The notes: generated by a model from the sequence alone, not told the origin. A stretch of DNA of 64,000 bases from Rhodoferax sp. (GCA_024235935.1 JACKLL010000002.1:263217-327216); one strand, 5' to 3'. Counted from the first letter of the stretch, positions 52,260-61,948 are shown. Numbers and translations: made by a program.

Positions 52260-52333
52260 GTCTGTCTCCTGGTTCAGCGCGCGCCTCGGCGGCGGCGCGG
52301 GCACCGACTTCCGGTCGGTCATTCTGTTGCGGC

Positions 52334-52875
52334 TTAGGCGCGCCGGCAGCCTGCCGCTGGCCCGGTCCTGTCGCCACTGGCCTGCGCGCCGTCCATGCGT
52401 CAAGTCGCGCGTGGGCATCGCGGCTCTCCTGCTGCATCCGGAACTCGTCCGCGATCTGGGCCGAGAGTTCGAGCCGCACGCCGTTGGGGTCGAAGAAGTA
52501 GATGCTCTTGAAGATGTGGTGGTCGGTGACACCGATCACCTCCACGCCGTGCGCCTGCAGCCGCGTGCGCATCGCCTCGAGCTCGGCCACCGTGTTCACC
52601 CGGAACGCCACGTGGTTGACCCAGGACGGGGTATTGGGCGACGGCAGTGCCGCCTCGTCGTCGCCCAGGTCGAAAAATGCGATGAACGAGCCGTCCTGCA
52701 GCCGGAAGAAGAAATGCGTGGGACAGTACTCGCCGGTGCTGGGCACGTGGTCGCTCTGGATGATGTGGTACAGCGGCAGCCCGAGGATGTCCTCGTAGAA
52801 ATGCCGCGTCTCCTCGGCATCGCGCGCCCGGTAGGCATAGTGGTGCAGCTGTTGGATCGGCGGCGGCGCAGGCAT
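52334..52875 (-). CDS. VOC-family (glyoxalase/dioxygenase superfamily) protein, frame break near the end
   Basis: From the ATG at 52875 the protein reads QLHHYAYRARDAEETRHFYE, HHIFKSIYFFDPNGVRLEL and on to about residue 160, a two-module vicinal-oxygen-chelate fold with metal ligand His and Glu positions. The open frame then runs on into the next gene, which cannot be right; a TAA at 52334-52336 in another frame ends it at about 180 residues if one base is added. Such proteins are found with FAD monooxygenases in aromatic-acid catabolism. The upstream region 52876-52960 is AT-rich and has CGTT-N6-AACG at 52941-52954, a possible operator. Confidence 0.78.
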
Positions 52876-53090
52876 GGCGCGGGTCGTTCAGGGATGCGAC
52901 ATGGCAGTCTCCAGTCGAAATGATTCACCTATTCGTAACGCGTTTAATATAACGTACCGACCGGCCGTTGAAGTTGAGGGACAGCAAGCCGCATCGGTCA
53001 CGCATACCCCCAGCCAGGGCCGGGTGGTGACCCCCAGGGCCAGGGATGGGATGCCGGGCGGCCAGGGCGACGATCCGAGTTGAGAACGGT

Positions 53091-53112
53091 TATCAACAAA
53101 ATGCTTTTGATA
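53091..53112. promoter_or_regulatory. Inverted repeat upstream of the rubrerythrin gene
   Basis: TATCAA and TTGATA form a perfect inverted repeat with a ten-base spacer. It lies in the 371-base region between the divergent VOC and rubrerythrin genes, which holds no gene, about 145 bases (centre to ATG) before the rubrerythrin start. A second pair GTTGA...TCAAC surrounds its left arm. This may be an operator for a redox regulator; no match to a named box is claimed. Confidence 0.35.
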
Positions 53113-53246
53113 GTCAACGCCCATGCTGCACATTGAATGTGCCAATTAGACCCAGGCCGCTTCCCCGGCTACCCTATATCGCTCTTCGTTGGCGATTGCC
53201 CGCGAAGCAGACGTGTTCAACCCTCAATACCACCAAGGAGATTTCC

Positions 53247-53669
53247 ATGGCAGCACTCAAAGGCTCCAAGACGGAAGAAAACCTGAAGGCCGCTTTCGCA
53301 GGCGAGTCCCAGGCCAACCGCCGTTACCTGTACTTCGCGAACAAGGCCGACATCGAAGGCCAGAACGACGTGGCAGCGCTTTTCCGCTCCACGGCCGAAG
53401 GCGAAACCGGCCATGCCCATGGTCACCTCGAGTGGCTTGAGCAGTGCGGCGACCCGGCCACGGGCCTGCCGATCGGCGCAACCCGTGACAACCTCAAGGC
53501 CGCAGTGGCTGGCGAGACGCACGAGTACACCGACATGTATCCCGGCATGGCCAAGACCGCCCGCGATGAAGGCCATGACGAGATCGCCGACTGGTTCGAA
53601 ACCCTGGCCAAGGCGGAGCGCAGCCATGCAAACCGTTACGCCAAGGCTCTGGCCGAACTGGTGGACTGA
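53247..53669 (+). CDS. Rubrerythrin-like di-iron protein without rubredoxin domain
   Basis: This is a 140-residue ferritin-like protein with two helical halves carrying iron ligands: AFAGESQANRRYLYFANKAD, EGETGHAHGHLEWL, AVAGETHEYTDMYPGM and KAERSHANRYAKAL. The C-terminal CxxC rubredoxin domain of classical rubrerythrin is absent, so electrons must come from another protein. Such forms reduce peroxide. AAGGAG lies before the ATG at 53247. The frame is intact although neighbours are broken. The Fe-S oxidoreductase and DUF3501 genes that follow form a recurrent trio with it in proteobacteria. Confidence 0.93.
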   Translation: MAALKGSKTEENLKAAFAGESQANRRYLYFANKADIEGQNDVAALFRSTAEGETGHAHGHLEWLEQCGDPATGLPIGATRDNLKAAVAGETHEYTDMYPGMAKTARDEGHDEIADWFETLAKAERSHANRYAKALAELVD

Positions 53670-53686
53670 TCTCCAATGCCTGCAAC

Positions 53687-53761
53687 CTGCGGTCCGCCGC
53701 AGTCTGCAGGGTGCCAGCCGCAACATGCGGCTGGTTGACGCAAGCGGTTGCTGACCGCTTG
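53687..53761. other. Three consecutive hairpins between rubrerythrin and Fe-S protein genes
   Basis: The 132-base gap holds CTGCGG-TCCG-CCGCAG (53687-53702), CCAGCCGC-AACAT-GCGGCTGG (53714-53734) and CAAGCGGT-TGCTG-ACCGCTTG (53741-53761), all with perfect stems. No T tract follows. They could stabilise the rubrerythrin mRNA end and lower read-through. Confidence 0.5.
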
Positions 53762-53801
53762 CTTCAGCCGTAACAGAACAAGCACGACCGACGAGGACAC
53801 C

Positions 53802-55149
53802 ATGGCGAAAGAAGGCAATCTCGAAGCACCGACCCGACATCCGATCGACTGGAAAGGGGCCGACTATTACGACGAAGCCGCCACGTTCAAGGAACTCGAG
53901 CGCATCTTCGACATCTGCCACGGCTGCCGGCGCTGCGTCAGCCTGTGCGGTTCGTTCCCGACCCTGTTCGACCTGGTCGACGAGAGCACGACGATGGAGG
54001 TCGACGGCGTCGACAAGAAGGACTACTGGAAGGTGGTCGACCAGTGCTACCTGTGCGACCTGTGCTACATGACCAAGTGCCCGTACGTGCCGCCGCACGA
54101 ATGGAACCTGGACTTCCCGCACACGATGCTGCGCGCAAAGGCCATCAAGTTCAAGAAGGGCGAGGTCGGCATGGGCGAGCAGCTGCTGGCGTCGACCGAC
54201 GTGCACGGCAGCCTGGCCGGAATTCCGGTCGTGGTGCAGACGGTCAATGCGGTGAACCACACCAAGCCGGCGCGTGCCCTGATGGAGAAGGCGCTGGGTG
54301 TCGACAAGGACGCCTGGCTGCCGGATCTGGCGAAGCGGAAATTCCGCTCCAGCGCGCCGAAAAGCACCGAGCATCCGGTGCGCGATGGCGAAAAGACACC
54401 GGGCAAGGTCGTCATCTATTCGACCTGCTACGTGAACTACAACGAGCCGGGCATCGGCATGGATCTGCTCAAGCTGCTGGAGCACAACGCCGTGCCCTAT
54501 GTGCTGGTCGAGAAGGAGAAATGCTGCGGCATGCCCAAGCTGGAGCTGGGCGACCTGGAGTCGGTCAACGACAACAAAGAGGTCAACATCCCGATCCTGG
54601 CGAAATATGCGCGCGACGGTTTCGCCATCCTCAGCGCGGTTCCCAGCTGCACGCTGATGTACAAGCAGGAACTGCCGTTGATGTATCCCCAGGATGCCGA
54701 GGTCAGGCTGGTGCAGCAGGCCATGTGGGACCCGTTCGAGTATTTCATGGCGCGCAAGCGCGATGGGCTGCTCAAGACCGACTTCCCACACGCGCTGGGC
54801 AAGGTCAGCTACCAGATCCCCTGCCATGGCCGGGTGCAGAACATCGGCAAGAAGACCGAGGAGATGCTCAAGATGATTCCGGGCACCAGCGTGCATACGC
54901 ACGAACGCTGCTCAGGCCATGCCGGTACCTTCGGCGTCAAGAAGGCCACGCATCCGATGTCGATGAAGATCGGCAAGCCCCTGTTCAAGGCCATGGCCAC
55001 GCACAAGGACGGTGGCGCACCGACGTGATCAGTTCGGATTGCCCGCTTGGCGGCCACCATATCGCACAGGGCTTCGAGGTCAACCAGCTCGGTGCGGTGC
55101 CGCAAAGCATCCGCTCACGCTGGTGCGCGAAGCCTACGGCCTGAAATAG
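53802..55149 (+). CDS. (4Fe-4S) heterodisulfide-reductase-like protein (GlpC type), C-terminus frame-shifted
   Basis: This is an iron-sulfur electron-transfer protein. Two cluster motifs stand near the N-terminus, CHGCRRCVSLCGSFP near residue 37 and CYLCDLCYMTKCPYVPP near 83. Two CCG-type half motifs follow, EKCCGMPKLELGD near 240 and ERCSGHAGTFG near 365. The open frame stops at 55028, but the typical end continues in other frames (VISSDCPLGGHHIAQGF, then HPLTLVREAYGLK) to a TAG at 55149, so two indels near 55020 and 55097 split the last 40 residues. The likely role is passing electrons to rubrerythrin. RBS is weak; start ATG 53802. Confidence 0.85.
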
Positions 55150-55174
55150 GCGCAACACTTCCAAGGAGAGCCAC

Positions 55175-55763
55175 ATGCAACTGACCGGAAAAATCACCCC
55201 GAGAGCCTGATGAGCCTGGGGCCTACAGCAAGTACCGCAAGGCGCACAAGGCCGACGTGATTGCGCACCGCAAGCTGCGTTCGGTCGCGCTGGGCGAGCA
55301 CATCACCTTGCAGTTCGAAAGCGAGACGACGATCCGCTACCAGATCCAGGAGATGCTGCGCATCGAGAAGATCTTCGAGGAGGAAGGTATCCTGCAGGAG
55401 ATCGACGCTTACGCGCCACTGGTGCCGGACGGCAGCAACTGGAAGGCGACGATGCTGATCGAGTACCCCGACGTCAACGAGCGCAAGCGCGAGCTGGCCC
55501 GGCTGATCGGTGTCGAGGACCGGATGTTCGTCGAGGTCGAGGGCATGGCGCGGGTCTATGCGATTGCCGACGAAGACCTGGAGCGCGAGAACGACGAGAA
55601 GACCTCGGCCGTGCATTTCGTGCGATTCGAGTTGACGGCTGCCATGGTCGCCGCCGTGAAGGCGGGTGCCAGCGTGAAGCTGGGCTGTGACCATACGAAC
55701 TATCCGGCGCACACGACACTGGCGCCCGAGACGCTGGCCTCACTGGCGGGCGACCTGCAGTAG
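55175..55763 (+). CDS. DUF3501 family protein, two frame breaks near the start
   Basis: The ribosome site AAGGAG precedes the ATG at 55175, which reads MQLTGKITP and then fails. Adding one C in the CCCC run and one G in the GGGG run gives ESLMSLGAYSKYRKAHKA, which joins the intact frame from 55257 (IAHRKLRSVALGEHITLQFE, RIEKIFEEEGILQEIDAYAP). The family is unknown in function and often encoded next to rubrerythrin and the Fe-S protein, as here. The full protein is about 196 residues. The breaks lie in homopolymers, which points to sequencing error. Confidence 0.78.
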
Positions 55764-55916
55764 CCCTGCGGCCCTCCTGAACGCATCGACGCCTGCTGGT
55801 ACGCCGCCCGGCGTACGGCGTGCGCATCCGGGCGCCGACGGTAAGACAATGTGTCAGGGCATGGCGCCGATGGGGCTGCCTGTATCCTGATCCATGGGTG
55901 TTTGCAAGGAGGGGCC

Positions 55917-56889
55917 ATGCCGGACCGATTGAATGTCGGTGTCATCGGACTGGGGTGATGGGGCAGCGCATGCTGGAGCGCATCCATGCCCATCCACGCT
56001 TGCATGCGGCCCGGATCTGGGATGCGAACCCCGACACGCTGGGGCTGACCAGGCCTGCATCCGGAACTGCATGCGGCCCACAGCGCCGAAGAGCTGATTG
56101 CCAGCCGCGACCTGCACAGTTTGTACATCGCCACGCCGCCGGCGGCCCACATGGCGCTCAGCCATGCCGCGTTCGATGCCGGCCTGGCCGTGCTGTGCGA
56201 GAAACCGCTGACGGTGGACTTCGACGCGGCGCGACGCGCGGTACGTCGCATTGCGGATGAGGGCCACCGCGCTGCGGTCAATTTCCGCTGGCATCGTCGC
56301 TGGGGCTGGCGACACTGCTGGACAACTTCGGCGCGACGGCGCCGCAGCCGCTGGGGAACTGCGCGACGTGAGCATCACAACGGAGTTTGCCGCCTGGCCG
56401 AGACCGTGGCAGGCTGCCGCCGGCCAATGGCTGTCGATGCGCGCCGAAGGCGCTTCTCGCGGAGGTGCTGTCGCATTTCATCTTCGTGCTGCAGCGGGTG
56501 CTGGGCCAGGCTATCTGTGGGACAGCGCGGTCAGCTACCCGCAGACGGCCTGGGCGCCGAGACCGCCGTGAAGGCCGAACTGCGTGCCGGCGACATCGCG
56601 GTGCAGGTGGCCGCGTGGACCGTGCGGTCGGGGTGGACGACCGCAACCAGATGGTCTGGCGGGCCACGGACGGCTCATCGTGCTGCGCAACTGGTATGGC
56701 GTGGAGCGGCTGCGCCGTGGTGGCACGGTGGAGGCCATGGGCGACGCGAACTCGCTGCGGGTGGCGGGTCAGGCCTTGCAGATGGACCAGTGGTGGACCT
56801 GATCGAGGGGCGCCCCAACAGCCCTGGCAGGGTTTGGCGAGGCGCTGGCCGTGCAGGAGACCATCGAGGCCTTGCTGCGCGCACGCTGA
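55917..56889 (+). pseudogene. Gfo/Idh/MocA-family oxidoreductase, many frame breaks
   Basis: AAGGAGG precedes the ATG at 55917. MPDRLNVGVIGLG is cut by TGA because one G is missing in a G run; the next frame continues MGQRMLERIHAHPRLHAARI. Later fragments in changing frames are SLYIATPPAAHMALSHAAFD, GLAVLCEKPLTVDFDAARRA (the EKP motif of the family), LRDVSITTEFAAWPRPWQAA, LSHFIFVLQRVLG and at the end GFGEALAVQETIEALLRAR. At least six indels are needed for one NAD(P)-dependent sugar-type dehydrogenase of about 325 residues. No stop codons occur other than those produced by the shifts, which again suggests error. Confidence 0.72.
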
Positions 56890-56963
56890 CGCAGGGTATT
56901 GTGGCCTGTGCAGGCGCCGCCGGCGATGCGGCAGGGATAATCCGGTCGAAGGTTTTCCCACCC

Positions 56964-57741
56964 ATGTTGTTGTTGCTCTCGCCCGCCAAGTCGCTGGACT
57001 ACGAATCTCCTGCCTGACCTGCCCCACAGCGAACCGCTGTTCGTTCCGGAATCGGTGAAACTGATCCGGGAACTGCGCAAATACAAGCCGGCGCAGATTG
57101 CCGAGCTGATGGACCTCAGCGAGGACCTGTCGCGCCTCAATGCCGCCCGCTACAAGGCCTGGCGGCGTGCCGTGCCGCAGGACGGCGCGCGCCAGGCGGT
57201 GCTGGCATTCGACGGCGACGTGTATGGCGGGCTGGACGCGAAGTCGCTGTCGGCCGACGACCTGGACTGGGCGCAGCAGCATCTGGCCGTGCTCAGCGGC
57301 CTGTACGGTGTCCTGCGTCCGCTCGATCGCATGCAGCCCTACCGGCTGGAGATGAAAACCCGGCTGCCGAACGAACGCGGTGCCAACCTGTACCAGTTCT
57401 GGGGGGACCGCATTTCCCGCTACCTGAACCAGCGCCTGAAGGGCGACGCGGACCCGGTGGTGGTGAACCTGGCATCGCAGGAGTACTTCAAGGCCGTGGA
57501 CCGCAAGGCACTGAAGGCCCGGGTGGTCGAATGCGTGTTCGAGGAGCGCCGGCAGGGCGGCGAGTACAAGATCATCAGCTTCATGGCCAAAAGGGCGCGC
57601 GGGCTGATGGCGCGCCACGTGATCGACACGCGTGCCACCCAGGTCGCCCAGTTGGAGAGCTTCTGCGCCGAAGGGTATGCACTGGACCGCAAGGTTTCGC
57701 TGGACGACCGGCTGGTGTTCCGCCGCGCGGCCCCCCTGTGA
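56964..57741 (+). CDS. yaaA: Peroxide stress protein YaaA, one frame break near the start
   Basis: The start MLLLLSPAKSLDYESP is the family N-terminus but is cut by a stop; one added C in TCTCCTG restores LPDLPHSEPLFVPESVKLIR, and the rest is intact to 57741 (LSGLYGVLRPLDRMQPYRLE, FLAS-type SQEYFKAV, and FMAKRARGLMARHVID). The full protein is about 259 residues, normal for the DUF328/YaaA family. E. coli YaaA lowers intracellular iron during peroxide stress. Location after rubrerythrin and partner genes fits peroxide defence, though the Gfo-like gene lies between. Confidence 0.9.
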
Positions 57742-57811
57742 CACAGCGGCAATTCCGGGCCCAGCCTTGGCGCCAGCCGTCGACGCAGGCCACCCGAAGG
57801 CAGGGACAGGC

Positions 57812-58705
57812 ATGAAGCTCAAGGCCAACGGCATCGACATTGACGTACAGGACAGCGGCACCGGCGCGGGCGACACGCGCCCGGTGGTGCTGCTCATCAT
57901 GGGCCTGGGCCTGCAACTGGTGGCTTGGCCGCCGGCGGTGCTGCGCCTGCTGGACGAGGCCGGGTATCGCGTGGTTCGCTTCGACAACCGCGACATCGGT
58001 CTGTCGCAGCATTTCGACGCGCTGGGCACGCCGAACCTGGTGTGGACCGGACTCAAGCACCGGCTGGGCTGGACGATCCGTCCGCCCTACACGCTGGACG
58101 ACATGGCGGCCGACTCGGTCGGCGTGCTCGATGCCCTGGGGATCGGCATGGCGCATGTGGTCGGCGTGAGCATGGGCGGCATGATTGCGCAGCGCATGAC
58201 ACTGGCCGCGCCGCAGCGTGTCGCCAGCCTGACCAGCATCATGAGCTCGAGTGGTGCCCGCGGCCTGCCGCAGGCCGACGCCAGGCTGATGCGGGTGTTG
58301 TTCAGCCGCCCGGCCAACGGCTCGCGCGAGGCCATCGTCGCGCATTACGTGCGGCTGTACCAGGCCATCGGCAGTCCGGGCTTTCCGATCGACGAGGCCG
58401 AACTGGTGCAGCGTATCGGCATGTCGGTCGACCGCAACTACCACCCGGCCGGAACCCTCCGGCAAATGGTGGCGATCGCGGCGGACACCACCCGCGCCGA
58501 GGCCTTGGCGCGTATTGCCAAGCCCACGCTGGTGCTGCACGGCCTGGCCGACCCCTTGCTGCCGCCGGTCCACGGCGAGGACACCGCACGGCGCATTCCC
58601 GGCGCACGCTTTGCCGCGATCGAGGGCATGGGCCACGACCTGGCCCAGGGCGTGGTCGAGCGGCTGATGCCGCATATCGCGCCATTTCTGCAGGCGCACC
58701 GCTGA
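57812..58705 (+). CDS. Alpha/beta-fold hydrolase
   Basis: This is a 297-residue serine hydrolase. The oxyanion region is LLIMGLGLQLVAWP, the nucleophile elbow VGVSMGGMIAQRM near residue 118, the acid in LHGLADPLLPP near 250, and the His in EGMGHDLAQG near 274. The pattern RFDNRDIGLSQHFD is common in a group annotated as hydrolases or RdmC-like esterases. The substrate is unknown. It starts at 57812 with AGGGACAGG upstream, and the queF gene follows after 14 bases. Confidence 0.9.
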   Translation: MKLKANGIDIDVQDSGTGAGDTRPVVLLIMGLGLQLVAWPPAVLRLLDEAGYRVVRFDNRDIGLSQHFDALGTPNLVWTGLKHRLGWTIRPPYTLDDMAADSVGVLDALGIGMAHVVGVSMGGMIAQRMTLAAPQRVASLTSIMSSSGARGLPQADARLMRVLFSRPANGSREAIVAHYVRLYQAIGSPGFPIDEAELVQRIGMSVDRNYHPAGTLRQMVAIAADTTRAEALARIAKPTLVLHGLADPLLPPVHGEDTARRIPGARFAAIEGMGHDLAQGVVERLMPHIAPFLQAHR

Positions 58706-58719
58706 GAGGACCGCACACC

Positions 58720-59568
58720 ATGATGACCCCGGAACATTCGCAGCTGGGAAAGACCTCCGCCTATCCCGACCAGTACGATGCCGCACAGCTGTATCCGATT
58801 GCGCGTGCGCCCAACCGCAGCGAGATCGGCGTAGGTGCCACGCTCCCGTTTCTAGGTGCCGACCTGTGGACCGCATTCGAGCTGGGCTGGCTGAACCGGC
58901 GCGGCAAGCCGCAGGTGGCACTCGCCCATTTCACCGTACCGTGCGAGACGCCGAACATCATCGAGAGCAAGTCGTTCAAGCTCTACCTGGGCAGCTTCAA
59001 CAACACGCACTTCGACGACGTGGACGCGGTGCAGGCCTGCCTGCGCAAGGATCTGAACGAGGCCTTGTGGCGCGGTGCGCGGGCGCAGGGCAGCGGCGTG
59101 GGCGTGCGCATCCTGATGCCCGAGCTGTTCGACCGCGAACCGGTGCATGAGCTCGACGGCGTGAACCTGGACCGGCTGGACGTGGAATGCACGCAGTACA
59201 CACCGGCGCCGGAGTTGCTGCGCGCCGACGTCGACCAGCAACCTGTGACCGAGACACTGTGCAGCCGGCTGCTCAAGAGCAATTGCCTGGTGACCGGCCA
59301 GCCGGACTGGGGCAGCGTGCAGATCAGCTACAGCGGCCCGCAGATCAACCAGGAAGGCCTGTTGCAGTACCTGGTGAGCTTTCGCAACCACAACGAGTTC
59401 CACGAGCAATGCGTGGAGCGCATCTACATGGACATCTGGCGCCGCTGCAAGCCCGCCCGGCTGGCCGTGTATGCACGCTATACCCGCCGCGGCGGGCTGG
59501 ACATCAACCCGTTTCGCACCAGCGCGCCGCAGGCGCTGCCGCGCAACGTGCGCACCGCGCGGCAGTAG
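58720..59568 (+). CDS. queF: NADPH-dependent 7-cyano-7-deazaguanine reductase
   Basis: QueF reduces preQ0 to preQ1 in queuosine biosynthesis. The 282-residue size is that of the two-domain (YqcD-unlike) type II form. The QueF motif is in ETPNIIESKSFKLYLGSFN near residue 80, and the catalytic Cys in LLKSNCLVTGQPDWGSVQ near 190, followed by the conserved HNEFHEQCVERI. Start is the first of two ATG-like positions at 58720, with GAGAGGA upstream. It probably shares a transcript with the hydrolase gene, though no functional link is known. Confidence 0.95.
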   Translation: MMTPEHSQLGKTSAYPDQYDAAQLYPIARAPNRSEIGVGATLPFLGADLWTAFELGWLNRRGKPQVALAHFTVPCETPNIIESKSFKLYLGSFNNTHFDDVDAVQACLRKDLNEALWRGARAQGSGVGVRILMPELFDREPVHELDGVNLDRLDVECTQYTPAPELLRADVDQQPVTETLCSRLLKSNCLVTGQPDWGSVQISYSGPQINQEGLLQYLVSFRNHNEFHEQCVERIYMDIWRRCKPARLAVYARYTRRGGLDINPFRTSAPQALPRNVRTARQ

Positions 59569-59635
59569 CGGTCCTTCTGGCGGGGCTGGTGTGGCAGGCC
59601 TGATCCGCCGGGCGCACGGCGGCCGGGCTCCTGTC

Positions 59636-60496
59636 TCAGCGGCCCATGTCCTCGAAACGCTGCAGCGTCGCCAGATCGGGGAAGTTGCCGGCGCGCTTTT
59701 CCTTCATCGCGGTGACGGCTTCCCGGACGTGGCGGTTGCTCCAGATGGCGCCCTGCAGCCAGCCCATCTGCTGCAGCGCATCGGCCACCGAGTGGTCGCG
59801 GGTGTAGTGGATGGCCTGCTTGGTGCCCCAGATAGCGATCGGGGGTTTGGACGCGATCTCGCGCGCGATCTGCATCACGCCGGCGAGCATCGCCGCGTGC
59901 GAGTCGAACACCTCGTTGACCAGGCCCAGGGCCAGCGCGCGGGCGGCGGGCAAGCGGCGGCCGGTGTAGGCCAGCTCCTTGGCCACGGCCTCGGGGATCA
60001 GCTTGGGGAGGCGCTGCAGCGTGCCGACGTCGGCGACCATGCCGATGTTGATCTCCTGGATGCAGAAAAACGCGTCCTGCGTGGCATAACGCATGCAGCA
60101 GGCGGTGACCATGTCGACGGCACCCCCGATGCAGCCACCGTGGATCGCGGCCAGCACCGGAATACGCAGGGATTCGAGTTTGGTGAACGTGGCCTGCAAG
60201 GCGCCCAGCGTGTCCAGCACGGCGGCGCGGCCCTCGGGGCTCTGGTCGTCCATCTGGATGCCGCCGGAGAACACGTCCAGCGCCATGCCGGCGCTGAAGT
60301 GCTTGCCGGTGCTGGAGAGCACCAGTACCCGCGCCTGCCCGCCGTGGTGGATCTGGTCGAGCACGCCATCGAGCTCGCGCCAGAACGTGGCGTTCATCGT
60401 GTTCATGGCCTCGGGCCGGTTGAGCACCAGATGGGCGATGGGGCCCTCGTGGGTCAGGGAAAAGCAGGAGAGGGGGGTGGTGGAAGCGGTGGTCAT
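59636..60496 (-). CDS. Crotonase-fold isomerase (delta3,5-delta2,4-dienoyl-CoA isomerase-like)
   Basis: This is a 286-residue enoyl-CoA hydratase/isomerase family member. VLNRPEAMNTMNATFWREL lies near the N-terminus, oxyanion loops near FSAGMALDVFSG and AIHGGCIGGAVDMVTACCM, and the acidic site in INIGMVADVGTLQRLPK near 160. The ADVGTLQRLPK block is typical of ECH1-type dienoyl-CoA isomerases, so I prefer this over hydratase. Start is MTTASTTPL at 60496. The following 168 bases up to dinB show no gene. Confidence 0.9.
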   Translation of the reverse strand: MTTASTTPLSCFSLTHEGPIAHLVLNRPEAMNTMNATFWRELDGVLDQIHHGGQARVLVLSSTGKHFSAGMALDVFSGGIQMDDQSPEGRAAVLDTLGALQATFTKLESLRIPVLAAIHGGCIGGAVDMVTACCMRYATQDAFFCIQEINIGMVADVGTLQRLPKLIPEAVAKELAYTGRRLPAARALALGLVNEVFDSHAAMLAGVMQIAREIASKPPIAIWGTKQAIHYTRDHSVADALQQMGWLQGAIWSNRHVREAVTAMKEKRAGNFPDLATLQRFEDMGR

Positions 60497-60664
60497 GGTG
60501 CCACTGTAAACCGCCCACAGCTTACGGCTTGCTGGGGGAAGCCCGCAGTTGCCGGCCTGGGCTCTGCGGTCGGGGAGCCGTGGGCGTTGGCGCATCCTGC
60601 GCGGCGCTGCGCCACTGGCCGTGCGCAGCCAGGCGGTGGCGGACTGCGGCGAGCCGCGAGAACG

Positions 60665-61948
60665 TCAGAACAGCTGACCCGTCCAGCCGTCGCCCATCGC
60701 GCCGGGCTCGCGCGCGAGGTGGGCACCTGTCGCACCGCCTGCGGACGGCAGGTCGTCGGCCTTGGCCAGCGAGCCGACCCGTACACCGAGCAGGCGCAGC
60801 CGGCGCTCCAGCGGCACGCGCTTGAGGCACTGGCCGGCCGCAGCGCGGATCGCTTGCGCATCGGCCGTATGCAGGGGCAGCGTCTGGTCGCGGGTGGCGA
60901 TCCTGAAATCATCGAAACGCAGCTTGATGCCGATGGTCTTGCCGACATATCCCTTGCGCTGCAGGTCGGCGGCCACCTGCTCGCACAGGCGGGTGAAGAT
61001 GGCGCCGAGCTCGGCGCGGTCGCGCACGGCGTGCAGGTCGCGCTCGAACGTGGTCTCGCGACTCATCGATACCGGCTCGCTCTCGGTAACCACCGGCCGA
61101 TCGTCGCGACCCCAGGCCGCGCGGTGCATCCAGCTGCCGGTGGACGGGCCGAAATGGTCGATCAGCCATTGCTCGTCCCGGGCTGCCAGTTCGCCGATGG
61201 TGTGGATGCCGTGGCCCTGGAGCTTCGCATCGGCCTTGGGGCCGATGCCGTTGATCTTGCGGCAGGCCAGCGGCCAGATCATGGTCTGCAGGTCGTCCTC
61301 ATGGACGATGGCAATGCCGTTGGGCTTGTTGAACTCGCTGGCCATCTTGGCCAGCAGCTTGTTGGGTGCCACGCCGACCGAGCAGGTCAGGCCGGTGGCG
61401 TCGAAAATACTCTTCTGGATCAGCCGTGCCAGTACGCGGCCGCCTTCACGCTGGCCACCCGGCACATCGGTGAAATCGATATACACCTCGTCGACGCCGC
61501 GGTTCTCCATTTGCGGCGCGATGTCCAGGATGATCTGCTTGAACGCGCGCGAGAAGCGGCGATATTCCTCGAAGTCGACCGGCAGCTGTATCGCCTGCGG
61601 GCACAGCTTGGCGGCCTTCATCAGGCCCATGGCCGAGCCGATGCCGAACTGCCGAGCCGGGTAGGTGGCGGTGGTGATGACGCCGCGGCCGACGTAGTCC
61701 TTGAGCCGGGCGAACGCCTCGACCGGAATATGCGCCCGCGGGTTGCCGCTGGCCTGCGCCTCGGGATCATCTGCCAGCGCGTCGAGCGCCGCCTGCACCG
61801 CACTGCGCCCGCCACCGATGACCACTGGAAGCCCCTTGAGCTGCGGATACCGCAGCAGCTCGACGGAAGCGTAGAACGCGTCCATGTCGAGATGGGCGAT
61901 GCGGCGCAGCGGTGGTCCGGCGCCAGGGGGGTGGGTGTCTTCGGTCAC
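60665..61948 (-). CDS. dinB: DNA polymerase IV (Y-family translesion polymerase)
   Basis: This is a 427-residue error-prone polymerase. Catalytic acids are in AHLDMDAFYASVEL near residue 20 and RGVDEVYIDFTDV near 150. The finger/palm motif SVGVAPNKLLAKMASEFNKP lies near 190, the HhH region in CRKINGIGPKADAKL near 230, and the little finger follows. Between motif I and the next part there is a long segment (about residues 45-75) not seen in short DinB proteins. The start codon is GTG at 61948 and overlaps the intI stop by four bases (GTGA), so it is translationally coupled to the integron integrase and probably co-expressed from the LexA-controlled promoter. Confidence 0.94.
   Translation of the reverse strand: MTEDTHPPGAGPPLRRIAHLDMDAFYASVELLRYPQLKGLPVVIGGGRSAVQAALDALADDPEAQASGNPRAHIPVEAFARLKDYVGRGVITTATYPARQFGIGSAMGLMKAAKLCPQAIQLPVDFEEYRRFSRAFKQIILDIAPQMENRGVDEVYIDFTDVPGGQREGGRVLARLIQKSIFDATGLTCSVGVAPNKLLAKMASEFNKPNGIAIVHEDDLQTMIWPLACRKINGIGPKADAKLQGHGIHTIGELAARDEQWLIDHFGPSTGSWMHRAAWGRDDRPVVTESEPVSMSRETTFERDLHAVRDRAELGAIFTRLCEQVAADLQRKGYVGKTIGIKLRFDDFRIATRDQTLPLHTADAQAIRAAAGQCLKRVPLERRLRLLGVRVGSLAKADDLPSAGGATGAHLAREPGAMGDGWTGQLF

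Noticed and set aside
50851..52875. An apparent 674-residue fusion of VOC and FAD-monooxygenase domains
   Set aside because: The FAD gene has its own ATG and ribosome site (near 52259) in another frame and a stop for the VOC gene exists at 52334 in a third; the fusion results from two indels and its C-terminus is out of frame.
52888..53145. Possible small minus-strand gene between VOC and rubrerythrin
   Set aside because: No ribosome site, no conserved-looking segments, and it covers the AT-rich divergent promoter region.
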